A DNA stretch of 64,000 nt from Silene conica (lineage: Eukaryota; Streptophyta; Magnoliopsida; Caryophyllales; Caryophyllaceae): positions 69,888,792-69,952,791 of the forward strand of contig CM055312.2 of the NCBI GenBank assembly GCA_029255685.2. Reading direction: 5' to 3'. Within the stretch, counting starts at the first letter, position 1. Every line of letters begins with the position of its first letter. The translations under genes and the position numbers were made by a program. Positions 13,479 to 27,291 of this stretch are shown here, piece by piece. The notes under the pieces are model-generated. The model was not told the origin of the DNA. It did not search any database and was given only the letters and a program-made list of their open reading frames with translations.

Positions 13479-14945
13479 AAGTGGTATCAGAGCGAACGAT
13501 CCTCAGGCCTAAACCAAATGAATAATAATGAACATAGGAAGAATATAATAAAATGAACCCGAGATGAAACTGATAGGAGCCCAAAAAGGGATGGGATGAG
13601 TTAGGGGTCCCCTTACACCAAACCATGGGCCCTTTAAGTTGTCACTTGGGAACCCAAAGAGAGTAATTGAAGAGTGGGGTAGTCTATATAGTGACCTAGT
13701 ATTTATGAGGTAAGTAATAATGTGAATTATGATTAATGATGTGCATTTGAAGGATATGGTTGATATTGAAATGCTGAATTATCTAAATAATTGAATTAAA
13801 ATTTTAAGAGTATGAATGTATATTTATGGAGTAATAGTTAGAGTGATGTGATCATATGATTTTGGTGTTTTGAAATGCCCATATGATTATCTGGTTAATA
13901 AATGCCTATCGTAACTATGTAATATATTGTTTTATATTTGGATATGAATGATGAGATATATATGTTATAGTAATCCATGTCTAGTGATATGCATAATTTG
14001 TTGCTCTAAGCCATGAATCTTATATAGTTATGTGTTACATAGATCATACTTGAAATTTACATGCCAATTTTTATGTCTAATTATATACATTTGATTAGTT
14101 ATAAGGTTATTAGTAATCAATAAGGGACACCTTAGTGACTTCTAGTAATATTTATGTACTTCAATATGTTGTGATTGTTACGATGATAGGAACTAATTCA
14201 TTTATATATACATGTATAACTATTGGGTTATTTAGTTGATTCTACTTATCATTTTCGCAATCTTTACCGTTTTCTAGATGACAATTATTACAGTTTGAAA
14301 TAATGAATAAATGTTAATATGGTTCAATGTGATTTCGATGCTTCAAATGATATGTCAACATGTTTGGAGGAAGAATGATTGTGTTTGAATGTGATAATGT
14401 GAAGTAATTTCAAAGAAATCAAAATTGTAATAAATTTCCAGAATGTTACCTGGATTGTACGGGCTACATTTGAAAGGTGTTCCATATATGAATATGAAAT
14501 TTTTATGTATGATAACCTTCTGAGTTAGCTTTCCAATATTTTTGGTTTCATGTTAGTACGAACTATAATTTGCGAGAAATAAATATTTTAGTCGACCGTC
14601 GTCAGATTATTACTGCACAATTCTATTTTGACTCATGTTTTTGAAAAAAGAAATCATTTAAAACATAGTTAGTTTTTATGCATAATTTCAACTCCACTGT
14701 TTAGAATATTCATTCACGTTTTTAAATGATAAGCCACGTAAAATCTTAACGAGTCGTTATTTAATAGTTATTTTTGCAAGTTGCCCAATTTTCTGTCTAA
14801 TTGCTGTAAAGTTTATGTTCAGACCAGCTGAGTTGTAAAATTTGTTATAAATAATTCCCTTAATATTTGCATTTAATTCTTTTTCCTATAATTAGTTAAT
14901 TCATTATATTTTCTAAAAACTATAATATCTCACAAAATAGCTAAG
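13479..14945 (+). other. 5' interior of plus-strand LARD copy, non-coding
   Basis: Begins with the primer-binding site and shares patches with the inverted 5600-6051 region (for example around 13690 and 13860-13910). No open frame of note. Confidence 0.65.
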
Positions 14946-14949
14946 CTAA

Positions 14950-15873
14950 TAGAACCTTCAATCTGTCGGAGATTCAAGAACCAACAACCGAGCAACCGAT
15001 AGAGGAAAATGTTCCTTCAATTTCTGCTACGGTTAATATTCCTGAGGAACCTAGGAGGTCGGGTAGAGTCTTCATTCCTCCAGACAGATACATTGGTATG
15101 GTCGAGGAGAATGATAGATATAGCGTTTTGCTCCTAGAGAGTAACGGACCCGCTACCTATAAAGGTGTCATGATCTGTTCCGACTCTAAGTTATGGCTTA
15201 AAGCCATGCAATCCGAGATGGACTCCATGTATGAGAATGACGTATGGATCTGGTTGATTTGACTAATAAGGTACGACCTCTTCAGTGCAAATGGCTTTAT
15301 AAGATAAATCATTCTGTAGAAGGACAACCAGACATCTATAAGGTACGACTAGTGGCAAAAGGTTTTACTCAAGTGCAAGGATTGCATTATGATGAAATTT
15401 TTGCACCCGTAGTTATGCTGCGTTTCATTCAAATAATCTTAGCGATTGCCGCTTTTCATGACTATGAAATTTGGCAAATGGATGTGAAAACCGCCTTCTT
15501 AAACGGTTATTGAGAGGAGGACTTATACATGGTACAACCCGAAGGTTTCATTGATCCTAAAAATCCTAAGAAAGTGTGCAAACTTAAGTGCTCCATCTAT
15601 GGACTTAAGCAAGCTTCTCGGAGTTGGAATCATCGTTTCGACCAGGTGATAAAAGAGAATGGTTTCACTCGATCGGTCGAGGAACCATGCTTGTATGTCA
15701 AGTCGAGTGGGAGCAAGATTGTCTTCTTGGTATTGTATGTCGATGACATACTCTTGATTGAGAATGGCATTCCTCTCTTATCTTTGGTAAAAGTATGGTT
15801 AAAGAACCATTTCCAGATGAAAGATCTGGGTGAGGCACCAATGCATATTAGGGATCCGTATCTATAGAGATAG
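14950..15873 (+). pseudogene. Copia reverse transcriptase remnant
   Basis: Recognisable copia RT motifs: [46 protein letters not shown] and the catalytic LYVDDILL. Upstream lies the acidic linker and an RRSGRV segment typical of the stretch before RT. Plus strand, continuous with the element at 16836 across a solo-LTR insertion. A broken fossil with a small number of breaks. Confidence 0.88.
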
Positions 15874-16835
15874 TGTGGGAAAATATCTGTATATATTCCC
15901 AATTCTTTATATGTAGGATTATAACAAATTTATAAGGTACAAATTATAGTCATAAACGAAATACGAGATACAAAGATTGGAAACAAGAATTAACCTTCTG
16001 TCCTTGCTGCAAAGGCCTAAGATCAGATATTAAGATAGATATCCTCCTAATTGTTGCACCCAAGATGTTCCAAGAAATACCCCCTCCTGAGCTAGAAACT
16101 AGAGAAAGAGGGAGTCAGTCGTGTGGAACTCGTCAGTAATATGTGCTGTGGGTATGTCCTATTTATAGCTGCAAACTACCTTGCTATTAGACATCAACTA
16201 GAATTCCCCAAATCGGTATTTGGGTCTACCTCTAACACTTCACAACAACTGAACAACTTAATATTTGCTCCAGTTATGTCGTGCTCTACTGTCCCACACG
16301 GCACTCACTGGCCAAAAATCCCCTGCTCACCAAAATTCTATCTGTATAGAATCGGTTATATTCTCTCTTATGAGCAATGTTTTATCTTGTATAAATATCG
16401 TATATTTATAATCCACTAATTAAATATAACCTTTTATATTTAATTAAATCATTTAATCTTTATTAAATAATTTCATTACACAAAATTAAATATAACATTT
16501 TATATTTAATTTCGAATTAACAGTTTAATTCGTCTCAACTAATATTATTTAATCAATATTAAATAATTACATCATCATTACATTGACTAACCGTTTAGTC
16601 TAATAGGGTATCAATATGATTACATTTTCATCTAATCATATCTCTCAGATTCCATCCTTTAGGTGTGACTCTTAGGGACCAGTTGATTACCGCAATCTGT
16701 ATGACAATAACGTCAAACTTTCTAGCTAGCCAATCGTTATTGATAAACGTGAATCAACTGGCTAAAATACAATATATTCCTTTAAGAGATTTATTCGTGT
16801 TGTCGCAATAACTCTGGAGGACACTAGCTCCAACA
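15874..16835 (-). repeat. Solo LTR of the same copia family, TSD GATAG
   Basis: On the minus strand it begins TGTTGGAGCTAGTGTCCTCC and ends TTTTCCCACA. The plus strand shows GATAG on both sides (15869-15873 and 16836-16840), a 5-bp target duplication. The LTR belongs to the same family as the 3' LTR at 41098-44085 but is inverted and sits inside RT. A solo LTR arises by recombination between the two LTRs of a complete insertion. Confidence 0.9.
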
Positions 16836-17314
16836 GATAGATCACGACGGATGTTATCACTGAGTTAGGAGTCTTATATAGATAAGATTCTTGAAAGGTT
16901 CAGCATGACCAACTCCAAGAAGGGGTACCTTCCAATGACTTGTGGGATGCATTTAAGTAAGACTCAGGCACTCAAGACACCGGAAGAGGTCGAGCGCATG
17001 AGTCGCATTCGTTATGCATCAGTTGTAGGATCGATCATGTATGCCATCATATGCACACGCCCAGACGTGGCATATGCATTGAGCATGACGAGTCGGTACC
17101 AAGGCAATCCAGGTGAAACACATTGGATGGTTGTTAAAAACATCCTTAGGTACTTACTAAGAACTAAGGATTGGGTATTGACTTATGGGGGAGATACTAA
17201 GCTATGCGCAATCGGTTACGCAGATGCTAGCTTCCAAACGGATCGAGATGACTCAAAATCTCACTCTGGATTCGTCTTTACTCATAATGGTGCTGCGGTC
17301 AGTTGAAAAACTTC
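16836..17314 (+). pseudogene. Copia RT end and RNase H remnant
   Basis: Continues the copia polyprotein after the solo LTR. Motifs include RYASVVGSIMYAI, CTRPDVAYALSMTSRYQ, ILRYLLRTKD and the RNase H core GYADASFQTDRDDSKSHSG. It ends where the SIRE LTR begins at 17315. Broken fossil. Confidence 0.85.
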
Positions 17315-18791
17315 TGAAGAGTCTATTGATATAATATACTCAAGAAGGGGGATAGGGGGGGGGGGTTGAATTGAGTATGCCTTCTTTTTGAAAACTTCTT
17401 CGATGTGTGTGGATGTATGATGATCGTTGAATAGAGCACGAATAAAATAGAGACACGATATTTTTGAAGTGGTTCAGTTTCACACTTTGAAACCTACGTC
17501 CACTATTCTCGATTAATAAAATTAGTACCAACTCTGGATTACAATTTTATCAACCCTACTCGTGCAACTTTGATGTTAGTTGCAGCTCTATCTAGATATC
17601 GTTAAATATCTAGCTATGACAAGTATCGTTAAATACTTTTTTACAATGAGTACCGTAAAATACTCGATCTATCTTACGCTAATAAGATAAGTCTTCAATG
17701 TTTTTTTGATGTCACAATCTTGAATGAATAAGATCAATGCTGGAGCACTTGAATCTTGAATCGAATATGACAATTATAAGCTCGAATCTTGAAGAGTAAT
17801 GAACGGCGGTTTTGCCTCGATATGCGTGAATATTGTGTATGTATTTTCGTGTGTATTAATGAGTCATAGGTAGTCTATTTATATAGAATTATATCTAGGT
17901 AATTAAAACCATAGATGATTTAGGAATATTACTTAAACTAGAATACTAGTCTTTTAGTAATACTACCATAAATCTAATCTTAATATATTTAGGAAAGATT
18001 TAATAATATACTATAGGTATTATATAAGGAATCAATTTCTTAATTCATATTTAGGAAAGATCTTTATATAATAAACAAATAGTAACCTTATTAAAACAAT
18101 TTCTTAAACCATGTCAAAATATAATAAATTATATTCCATAACATAATCTAGATTGTTTTTAGGATATTAAATAAATACATAATATTTACTTAATTCAATC
18201 CTACATGTTTTATGGAACGTGTCATAGCACACGTTTTCCAAAACCGCTTCAAACAATATTTAGATTATATTATTTTGACAAAAGTTAAATAAAAATCCTT
18301 AGTGTATTAGAAACAAATAATTGACTCATAATTATTTATTCCTTTTTAACTAAAATATATTTTATATTAACCCACTAAGATTAATAGTTCTATATTCTAA
18401 AAATAGAACACCAATTTAAAACATTAATTGTCAACGATAATTTTGGAAACTAAAATCGTTTCAACTATCACACATATATCGAACATTTCTTCTATATGGA
18501 GTTATAGCAACGAGCTATACTTTGAACCAATCTTGTACTAAAGTTATAGTTGATAAGTATAAATTTAGTTCATTATATGCGCTTGCAATCTTCTTTCAAT
18601 CTTCGATTTAGTCAATCCATTGACTAATATACTTGAATCTTTATACTTGATTTATTAGATCTTGTTACTAATATTCTGTACACTTAGCACACGATTATAC
18701 GCACAAGTATATAATATATATATAGCTAGACTTGTCATTATCAAAACATAAACATATATATTTAATATATATTTGAATACATGGTTCAACA
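17315..18791 (-). repeat. SIRE-type LTR (3' LTR)
   Basis: TG...CA ends (minus strand TGTTGAACCATG to GACTCTTCA), 1477 bp. On the minus strand it is preceded by the purine tract AAAAAGGGGGAATT, the usual SIRE arrangement. It has a partner at 27292-28763. Confidence 0.88.
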
Positions 18792-19438
18792 AATTCCCCC
18801 TTTTTGATGATGACAAGTCTTTCTTAGATTTGTGTCTAAGTGTACGTTCCCCCTCAATATAATAATGGTCATTCATAGCAAAGATTCACTTAGAGCTTCT
18901 ATCTTCTATATATCCCATATCCTTTAAGAACCCTAAGAGATAATGAATTACGACAAGGAGCAAGCTTAGGCAAATTCTAATCTAAGTCGCATTTTCCCCC
19001 TCTTGACATCATCGAAAAGATGAGAACAAAGACATGAAACGACTAGAATAATATACGATGAAACATAAGTAAGCATGCAATACGAGTCGAAAGATATGAA
19101 CACTCATAATATCATACAATCACAAACGAGTGTTAAAATATACACAACAATCCGAAGTACTATAGCCAATGGGCCGAATATTTAACAAGGAGTCTGAAAA
19201 TTGGGCCGGCTAGGTTAGGTCATATTGGGCCAGGCAAAAGATAGTAAAGAGTTTGGGCCATAAGAAAAATAGGAGATGAGGAATCCGAGGGAGGCAAAAC
19301 GAAACAGGCCTCGGATTCATTGGGCCAGGGAAGGGGAATTGGGCCACAATTGCAAAAATTATATAAGTCCAACCTAGGACTTGGACAGCAACAACACCAG
19401 ACCAACTAGAAAACGAATTCAACAACCGATTAAAGGGA

Positions 19439-20973
19439 TCAAGAACGAGAGCTTGATGCGGGAGTCTTGGCATATGGACTGACATAATCGGGTCGGGTAC
19501 GGAACTCAAGGGTATCCAACCTATCCAAACAGCTACTAATATTCCGACCTTGAGCATTGAGAGCCAACTCGAAGTTAAGAATCTTGATTGATAGAGCTTT
19601 AACCGCTTCAAGAGTTTGGCTTGCGTCCTTCCGTAGCAACCTGTGGTCCCTCACCATGGCTCCTCCTTGAGTCGTGAGGAAGGAGAGACGGTCACTAATG
19701 ACCAACAACTCCGAGCACATAACAGAGACATCCGAACCCAAGTTATCGATTTGTTTGTCAACCTTCGTCATCCACGCCCCTAAATCATCCTCAAATCCAT
19801 GACTCCTCTTAGCATTACTACCCCTGCCTCGTCTCTTTCCTTTTTCACTTCGCACAAACCAAGAAGTTGATCCACCTTAGCCTCAAGACCCGCGAATGAA
19901 GGTGAAGGGTTAGGCGAGGGTTCGGCACCTACATTCTTTCCAAAAGTGAGATCAACCCCTTCAAAAAATATACCCATCAATTTTAATAGTTTGTCACACA
20001 TCCTATCACGAGGTTTGATACCAAAACTAGAATCATCCACAACCCCTTTCTTTAACAAGAGCTAGGACACCCACATCCCATAAGGAATGTCGATTGTGGA
20101 GCAAGCTTTCTCCTTCACAAGAATACTAGAAACATGAACGATTTTGTTACAAACAAGAGATGCCAAATCGATTTTGATCCCCTCCAACCAACTATACACT
20201 GCTACTGCCTCAATACTAGACAATTTATCCCGACCTCCTCTCCTTGGTAAAACCGTGTTCCACAAGAAGTTAACAAACAACTTTAATTTTGGAGAAAAGG
20301 ATACAGTTAACAGAGGACTGTTTTCTGTTGCGGATTCATCGAAATATTTCTTAATAACCATTTTTTGTTCCTTAGACACCACACTCCACTCCTTCTTAGG
20401 GTCAAGAACGAGACCGTCTTGATCAAGCTTAAAAATATCACAAAAATCAGACTTTGATACCAACACATCTTTTCCATTCACTACAGCACGCAATCCGTCA
20501 TCACACCCTTTCACAGACGCAAAGAATTGAACTAATTCAATTGGAAAAATCAACCCAGAAAAATTACTAATGTACTCCCAACCCTGAAACTTCAAGAACT
20601 CCTTGAAAAATCCCAAAGACTTCAAATTTGCGACCTAAGACGTCGGATAATAGCGACCCGCATGAATAGAGTAAGGTAGGACACGATCAATTAACATACC
20701 TTCGTTTTTGGTCATTCGAAACTTTTCAAGACCCGCTCTAGTTGCTTCTATGGAGTATTCTTGAAACAGAGGACGCAGATTTTGTGAATGGGACCCAAGT
20801 TCTTGCATGTCTTCAGAGATGGAGGAAGATGAGCGGTTGAGTTTTCGTCGTTTGCCGTTGTCTGGTGTCGGAGCTGCAGTGGCGATAGGTGTCGGAGAGG
20901 GTGGAGGTGATGGGGTCGGTGAAGGTGGAGAGGGTTTTTTGTTTTGGGAACGAGTGGCACGTGAGGGAGGCAT
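19439..20973 (-). pseudogene. SIRE envelope-like ORF3 region
   Basis: Downstream of pol on the same strand are collinear frames: a Pro/Ser/Thr-rich start (MPPSRATRSQNKKPSPPSPT), then a region with FPIELVQFFASVKG and DFCDIFKLDQDG resembling the putative plant transposon/envelope-like domain found in SIRE elements, then a charged, coiled-coil-prone end. SIRE and Maximus elements are known for an extra ORF in this position, classically called envelope-like; its function is unproven. I see no clear signal peptide or fusion peptide. Broken in a few places. Its last third is repeated at 28764-29758 as part of the tandem copy. Confidence 0.7.
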
Positions 20974-21565
20974 TGTGGTGTTGTTTAATTGAGTGTTGGT
21001 GGAGGTTTTGACGGAAATTAATGGAGTTTTTTGTGGAGGTTTGAGTTTTGAGGAATTCTAGAGGAGTTGTGGGTTGGGGACGGTAAGAATTGAGTATTGT
21101 GGTGGTAAGTTTGGTTAGTGAATGAGGTAAAAGGAGTTAGTTGGGGTAATAAGTGAGGCTAAGGGTATAGGGGCACGTGGCAGTTGGTAGAGGTGAGTAG
21201 TGGGGCTAGTTGTAGGAACAAGTGGAAGAGAATGGTGGGGTTAGCTCACGCGGTTTGCGTGTGAGGTAAGTTTTTCATTTTCATTTTTTTTTGTTTTATT
21301 TGGTCAATATGGGTAGTATATATATATGTATATTATTATGTATAGTGTATAAAATATGTGAGTCATGTGAATTATAATATTTGATGTATTATTATTTTGA
21401 GATAGGTTGTGTACACATTCATATGTAATTTGCATAACATAAATATGATCACATAATTTTTCATCGAATACACACATACATATGCATCGGAGTATACGGA
21501 CACAGTCATATAATCTCATCTAAACCGTAGTCAATCATTGGGTTATTTTTGCTTTTAAGATTTGA

Positions 21566-24500
21566 TTAGGTGCCACTGATTAAACCAATTTCCAATCGCA
21601 AAGTCTCAAAGCGTTCTCTAGCCAATGGTTTAGTGAAGATATCTGCCCATTGTTTTTCCGTACTACAAAATTCCAATTTTATATTTTTCTTTTCAACATG
21701 GTCTGGTAGAAAGTGGTGTCTAATTTCAATGTGTTTAGTTCTCGAGTGCTCGGCTGGATTTTTAGATATAATAATAGCACTCGTATTATCACACAAGATA
21801 GGCACACATCCAACATCAATACCATAATCATGTAACTGTTGCTTTAACCATAAGAGTTGAGAACATACCAGTGCGGCTGCAATATATTCTGCTTCAGCAG
21901 TTGAGAGAGCGACATAATTTTGTTTCTTGGATCCCCAAGATATAATACAAGGACCTACAAAGGTAGCAAGTCCGGAGGTACTTTTTCTGTCTAAGGAGCA
22001 TCCTGCATAATCCGCATCTGAATACCCTACTAGGTTAAAGTTACAGTCCATAGGATACCATAGGTATAACTTTGATGTTCCGATTAGGTATCTTAATATT
22101 CTCTTAACCGCAATCATGTGCGATTCTTTTGGAGCATATTGGAATCTTTCACAAACACAAACACTAAACATAATATCTGGACGACTTGCTGTAAGATAAA
22201 GAAGTGAGCCAATCATACCTCGGTAAGTTGTTTCGTCTACATACTTACCATCTTCGTCTTTGGTTAGCTTCTTATCTGTGACCATTGGAGTAGGCATTGC
22301 ATGAGAGGTTTCCATGCCGAATTTCTTTAGTAACTCCTTGACGTATTTTTGTTGATGAACTTTGATTCCTTCTTCAGTTTGTTGTATCTGAAGTCCAAGG
22401 AAGAATTTTAGTTCTCCCATCATACTCATCTCGAATTCAGAAGTCATCAACTCAGAGAAGTATTTGCACAACTTTTTATTTGTTGAGCCAAAGATAATAT
22501 CGTCAACGTAGATCTGAACGACTAGTAGATATGAGTTCTCGCTTTTAAGAAATAGGGTTTTATCCACAGATCCTCTCTTAAATCCAATCTCCAATAGGAA
22601 CTTTGATAATCTGTCGTACCATGCTCTAGGTGTTTGTTTTAGACCATAAAGGGCTTTGTCCAATTTGAATACGTGATCCTTGAGTTTGCTGTTAGGAAAT
22701 CCATGAGGTTGTTCAACAAATACTTCCTCTTGGAGATAGCCATTAAGGAAGGCAGTCTTAACATCCATCTGAAAAAGCTTCATTCCCTTGTGAGCTGCAA
22801 ATGCAATAAGTAGTCTTATTGCCTCAAGACGAGCAACAGGGGCAAAGGTTTCGTTATAATCGATCCCTTCCTGTTGGTTGTATCCTTGAACCACTAGTCT
22901 GGCCTTATTTCGCAAAATGACTCCAGTGTCATCTAGTTTGTTTCTGAATACCCATCTAGTTCCAATGACAGATCTGTCCTTAGGTCGAGGAACAAGATGC
23001 CAAACTTTGTTTCTTTCAAATTGCTGGAGTTCTTCTTGCATGGCAATTATCCAGTCTGGATCTGCGAGAGCTTCCTTGATATTTGAAGGTTCAATGGTGG
23101 AGAGAAAGGAGTAGAATGAGCAAAAGTTATTTAAGCTTCTTCGAGTTTGCACTCCATCTGTTAGGCTTCCTATGACATTGTCCAAAGGATGAGAGCCTTT
23201 GTATCTCCAGTTCCTTGATTGATTATTAGCATTACCTGAACTTGACTCGGCATTTTGACTTGTTCCCCCTGAATCCAAACCTGGAGTTATTGTAGGGTCA
23301 GGTATAACTCTGACCTCTTCCCTTTGGTTTTGATTCAAAGTTATAGCTTCATCAGCTGTAACTTTGGGTTCCAAGTTATTTGTTTGAGAGTTATCTACAG
23401 TATCATCAACTGTAGCTTCATTTCTCGCACCATTTTCTCCCAAGTTAAGTTCATCATGAATTCCTTGAGGTTCTCCTTCTTCAATTTCTATTTCAGGATG
23501 ATCTTCCCTTGATAACCTGAAATCAGTTTCGTCTAGGTTTTCCTCTACGTCCTGCAATGGCTTACCGAAGACATTATTTTCATCAAAGATAACATGAATA
23601 CTTTCTTCTATGCATAAAGTACGTTTGTTAAAAACTTTGTAGGCTTTACTATAATCTGAATATCCTATAAAGATTGCTTCATCACTTCTAGGGTCGAATT
23701 TGCTTAGTCGGTTTTTACCATTGTTGTGAACGAAGCATTTACTACCAAACCATCTTAAATGAGATATATTTGGTTTACGACCTCGAAGAAGTTCATAAGG
23801 TGTCTTTTTAAGGATAGGTCTAATCATAGCACGGTTATGAATATAGCAAGCTGTACTAGTAGCCTCAGCCCAAAAATTTCTAGGTAGGCCACTACAAAGA
23901 AGCATTGTTCTAGCCATGTCTTCTAGGGTTCTGTTCATTCGTTCTACGACTCCATTTTGTTGTGGGGTTCTGGGGGCCGAGAAGTTATGTCCAACACCGT
24001 TGGTCTTACAGAACTCAATAAAGGCAAGATTGTCGAACTCAGTTCCATGGTCAGTACGGATTGTTACTAGGTTTGATTTATATTTGTTTTGGACAAGTTT
24101 CATGAGACTAATAAATTCATCGAACGTTTCGTCTTTAGAGTGGAGAAAGATTGGCCAAACAAATCTAGAGTAATCATCAACTAGAACGAAAACGTACCTG
24201 GAACCACCTCTGCTTCTTACCTTCATATGGCCACATAGATCCATGTGTACTAGTTCAAGAGGTTGTTCTGTGCTTACCACTCTTTTCGGCTTGAAAGATG
24301 ATCTGACGTGTTTACATCGTGCACATATGTCGCACATCTTTTCTAGATCAAATTTGATCTTTGGAAGACCTTCGACCAAGTCCCATCTTTTCAGCTTACT
24401 TAAAATAGGCGAGCTAATATGACCAAATCTCTTATGCCATAGACATGGATCATCTAACGTAACTTTCATGCATGATAAAGAGTCAGTAGGTACAACATTT

Positions 24501-24874
24501 AAATCAATCATATAAACATTTTTCATCCTATGACCTTCAAGAATAACCTTACTGGTGCCTTCTAAGATTATACGACATATATCTGAATGAAAAACCACTT
24601 TGTTTCCTTTGTCGCATAATTGAGATATACTAATGAGATTGTGTTTGAGACCACTTACAAGGTATACATCATTTATAGCATGAGAGGATGAAATACCTAT
24701 CTTACCAATTCCGATGATCTTTCCCTTTTTGTTATCACCGAAGGTGACTTTACCTCCGTCAAAAGGTATTAGGGTTTGGAATAGATTTACGTCGCCTGTC
24801 ATATGTCTTGAGCATCCACTGTCGAGATACCATAAGTTATTTTCCTTAGAGACATACTGCACATATAAATTCAA
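21566..24874 (-). CDS. SIRE-type copia pol polyprotein (protease, integrase, RT, RNase H)
   Basis: A single frame of 1102 residues that looks whole. Domains in order: aspartic protease ([13 protein letters not shown], residues 15-27), GAG-pre-integrase zinc region (about 145-200), integrase with D212, D275 and E311 ([24 protein letters not shown]), a variable acidic linker (about 440-590), reverse transcriptase (about 625-870, [12 protein letters not shown] and YVDDI at 789-793), and RNase H (about 945-1085, [26 protein letters not shown]). The products act in cytoplasmic particles (reverse transcription) and the nucleus (integration). Gag lies just upstream, overlapping by a few bases. Codon use and intactness suggest a younger insertion than its copia host. 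Expression is unknown. Confidence 0.93.
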   Translation of the reverse strand: MNLYVQYVSKENNLWYLDSGCSRHMTGDVNLFQTLIPFDGGKVTFGDNKKGKIIGIGKIGISSSHAINDVYLVSGLKHNLISISQLCDKGNKVVFHSDICRIILEGTSKVILEGHRMKNVYMIDLNVVPTDSLSCMKVTLDDPCLWHKRFGHISSPILSKLKRWDLVEGLPKIKFDLEKMCDICARCKHVRSSFKPKRVVSTEQPLELVHMDLCGHMKVRSRGGSRYVFVLVDDYSRFVWPIFLHSKDETFDEFISLMKLVQNKYKSNLVTIRTDHGTEFDNLAFIEFCKTNGVGHNFSAPRTPQQNGVVERMNRTLEDMARTMLLCSGLPRNFWAEATSTACYIHNRAMIRPILKKTPYELLRGRKPNISHLRWFGSKCFVHNNGKNRLSKFDPRSDEAIFIGYSDYSKAYKVFNKRTLCIEESIHVIFDENNVFGKPLQDVEENLDETDFRLSREDHPEIEIEEGEPQGIHDELNLGENGARNEATVDDTVDNSQTNNLEPKVTADEAITLNQNQREEVRVIPDPTITPGLDSGGTSQNAESSSGNANNQSRNWRYKGSHPLDNVIGSLTDGVQTRRSLNNFCSFYSFLSTIEPSNIKEALADPDWIIAMQEELQQFERNKVWHLVPRPKDRSVIGTRWVFRNKLDDTGVILRNKARLVVQGYNQQEGIDYNETFAPVARLEAIRLLIAFAAHKGMKLFQMDVKTAFLNGYLQEEVFVEQPHGFPNSKLKDHVFKLDKALYGLKQTPRAWYDRLSKFLLEIGFKRGSVDKTLFLKSENSYLLVVQIYVDDIIFGSTNKKLCKYFSELMTSEFEMSMMGELKFFLGLQIQQTEEGIKVHQQKYVKELLKKFGMETSHAMPTPMVTDKKLTKDEDGKYVDETTYRGMIGSLLYLTASRPDIMFSVCVCERFQYAPKESHMIAVKRILRYLIGTSKLYLWYPMDCNFNLVGYSDADYAGCSLDRKSTSGLATFVGPCIISWGSKKQNYVALSTAEAEYIAAALVCSQLLWLKQQLHDYGIDVGCVPILCDNTSAIIISKNPAEHSRTKHIEIRHHFLPDHVEKKNIKLEFCSTEKQWADIFTKPLARERFETLRLEIGLISGT

Positions 24875-27204
24875 AGACAGGATTTAGGTACCCAAGCATA
24901 CTTGGGTCCTTTGTTGTTAGTGATCACAAATACATCTTCCTTTTTAACCCAGACTTGCCTTAAATAGGTCTTTCTATAATGATAGTGGTTGGGTTTTGAT
25001 GCTTTTGTGTATGTTTTGGTTTGAGCTTTTGGTGACCAATTTTTGTGTGTTGTTTGTTGAGGAATTTGTTTGGTTCTGTTTTTCTTTTCTTCGTAATCGA
25101 ATGTCATGTCGTAGAACCATCTGTGGTCAATATTCATTTCCTCAACTTTGTCATCATCACTGTCAGAGACGGAAATAGTGTCGTTTGGTATTCCTAGGGA
25201 TTTAACAAACTTGACTCCGGTTTTAAAATCTTGTGCGTGTTTTACACAGTTTTCTCGGAGGTGACCAGTATGGCCACAGTAAGTACATATTAAATACTCA
25301 GGTAGGTCGGCATATTTTCTTCTTCTAAAGTCTCGGTCTGTTGCGGTTTGCTTACACTTAGAGTGATCCCTTCTTCCATAACATTCATGTCCTAATCCCA
25401 TCTTCATGTTATTATCGGATTGTTCAGTTAGAAAGTTTAGAACGTTAGTACTTCCTTCCCATTTATCGTGAACTTTCCGACCATGAAGAAGGAGATCTTT
25501 TAAGGAGTCTATTTCTTTCTTACATTCACTATGATCAGTGTTGTTAGACTCTTTTAGGTTTTGAATGTCTTTATGGAAGTCAGACACAATTTTATCATGT
25601 TCTTTCTTGATTTTAGATAAGTTGAATTCCAGATCCATAATTTTGCTTTCGAGGACCTCAACCTCTTCTAGATGAGTCTCATCTTCGACCATTATCGAAG
25701 ATTTAGACTTTAGAAGCTCGTTAGCCTTTCTCAAATCTGAAGTTATAGCTTCATTAGCTATAACTTTGGATTGAAGCTCTTTGATGTTGAGTTTGAGTTT
25801 TGAGGTTATAGCTTCATTAGCTATAACTTTAGACTCAAGAACCTTTTTCTCAGACATAACTGTTTCCAACTTAGCATTGGTTTCAATGCTTATTTTGGAT
25901 TTCAGTTTCTTAGCTTTGGCTTTCAGAAGTTGATTTTTCTCGGCAATATCGAGGATCTGTTCCTTCAAATCATCTAACTCAAGACTTTGTTCATGACATT
26001 GGTCTAGGGTTTTCTCAAAATATTTAATTAACATAGCTTTAGACAAATTTTTAACTTGACTTTTGAGTTACAGAAAATTTACCTCTTCGTCGTCGTCGTC
26101 TGAGTCGGATTCTCCAAGGAGACACATATGAGATGCGTCATCTTCATCGTTGTCGTTTGAGATTAGATCTAGGCTGACGTTGCTTAGGCACAAGTTTGCT
26201 ACCTCATCTTCTTCTGAGTCCTCGTCATCCTCAGATTCTAATTCTCCCCAACATGACGCAAACATTACTTTCTTGAACTCCGTTTTGGTCTTTTCTCTCT
26301 TTGATTTGTCTTTGATTTTGTCCCAACTTGGACAATCTTTGATCATGTGATCTTGTTGACCACACTTAAATCATCCTCTTTTGAAGAATGTTTGTTTGGT
26401 GTCAGTTTTCTTTTTGTCGACCGTTTTGTTGTTAGGGTTTTTGTATCTACCCTTGAAACCTGCTTTCTTAAATCGTCTTGCGAATAGAACTGTTTCGTCC
26501 TCAAGTTCTTCTTCGCATACTTCACTTGTGGAGGCTTGCAGAGCGACGCCCTTTCCTTTGGAATCGTCATCATCTTTATTTAGCATGATCTCATGAGCCA
26601 TCAGAGATCCAATAAGTTCTTGGTAAGTAATCTGAGATAGATCTCGTGCTTCCTCTATTGCTGTGACCTTTGATTGCCACTTTTTGGTGAGACTCCTGAG
26701 AATCTTTCGAATGATATCCTCAGAATCGATCTTTCTACCAAGGTTCCGCAGTTCATTAATAATACAAGAAAATCGTGCAGACATGCTAACAATAGATTCA
26801 TTCTTTTCCATATTGAAAAGTTCATATCTTTGAATAAGCAAATCTATACGATGTTTCCTGACTGCGGATGTTCCTTCGTAGGCAAGTTCGAGACCATCCC
26901 ATATTTCCTTAGCGGAATTACAAGATGAAAATCTATCAAATTCCGAGGTTATCATACCGTTTTGTAGGAGGCTCATAGCTTTAGAATTTTTTTCTGCAAT
27001 TTTGTAGTCACTTTCCACATAATCGCTTTCTATCTTTTCGTAGGTTGTTCCATTGGCGGCGGCGACAAAGATTTTCTTTGGTCCGGTTTGAATGATCTTC
27101 TAACATTCCCAATCACATCCCTTGATGTAATGAGCCATCATATTCTTCCATAGACTATAGTTCTTGCCATCGAAGATAGGGCACTTGAGATGCTTGGAAT
27201 CCAT
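24871..27204 (-). pseudogene. SIRE-type copia gag region
   Basis: The likely start is near 27204 (MDSKHLKCPIFDG). Then come the UBN2-type gag domain (FDRFSSCNSAKEIWDGLELA, LTKKWQSKVTAIEEARDL), acidic stretches, a long coiled coil (about 25560-26040, with internal repeats around SKVIANEAITS) and a CCHC zinc knuckle CTYCGHTGHLREN near 25270. The frames are collinear but broken in a few places. Gag would form the particle shell and bind RNA. A large coiled-coil gag is usual for SIRE/Maximus. Confidence 0.85.
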
Positions 27205-27291
27205 TGTTGATAGAGTATATAATATAGAATCAATAGAAGGATCAAAACTCACGCGGCTAGGCGATCAAGAGCACGAGGCTCTGATACCAAT

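Larger units (their letters stand above)
10330..14945 (+). mobile_element. Second copy of the LARD family, interior-LTR-interior arrangement
   Basis: An LTR (10575-13478) of the same family as 6052-8984, in the opposite orientation, is bounded on its left by the 3' end of an interior (purine tract AAGGAGGGAACAC just before TGTAATACCCC) and on its right by a primer-binding site (TGGTATCAGAGC, 13482-13493) and the 5' interior. An LTR with interior on both sides indicates tandem copies that once shared it, or insertion of a circular form. Neither outer LTR is present. The interior stops at about 14945 where copia sequence begins. Broken. Confidence 0.75.

Noticed and set aside
19439-20973. True viral envelope gene in the SIRE-type element
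   Set aside because: The position fits the SIRE envelope-like ORF, but I see no signal peptide, fusion peptide or clear transmembrane anchor, so only the family's usual name is used.
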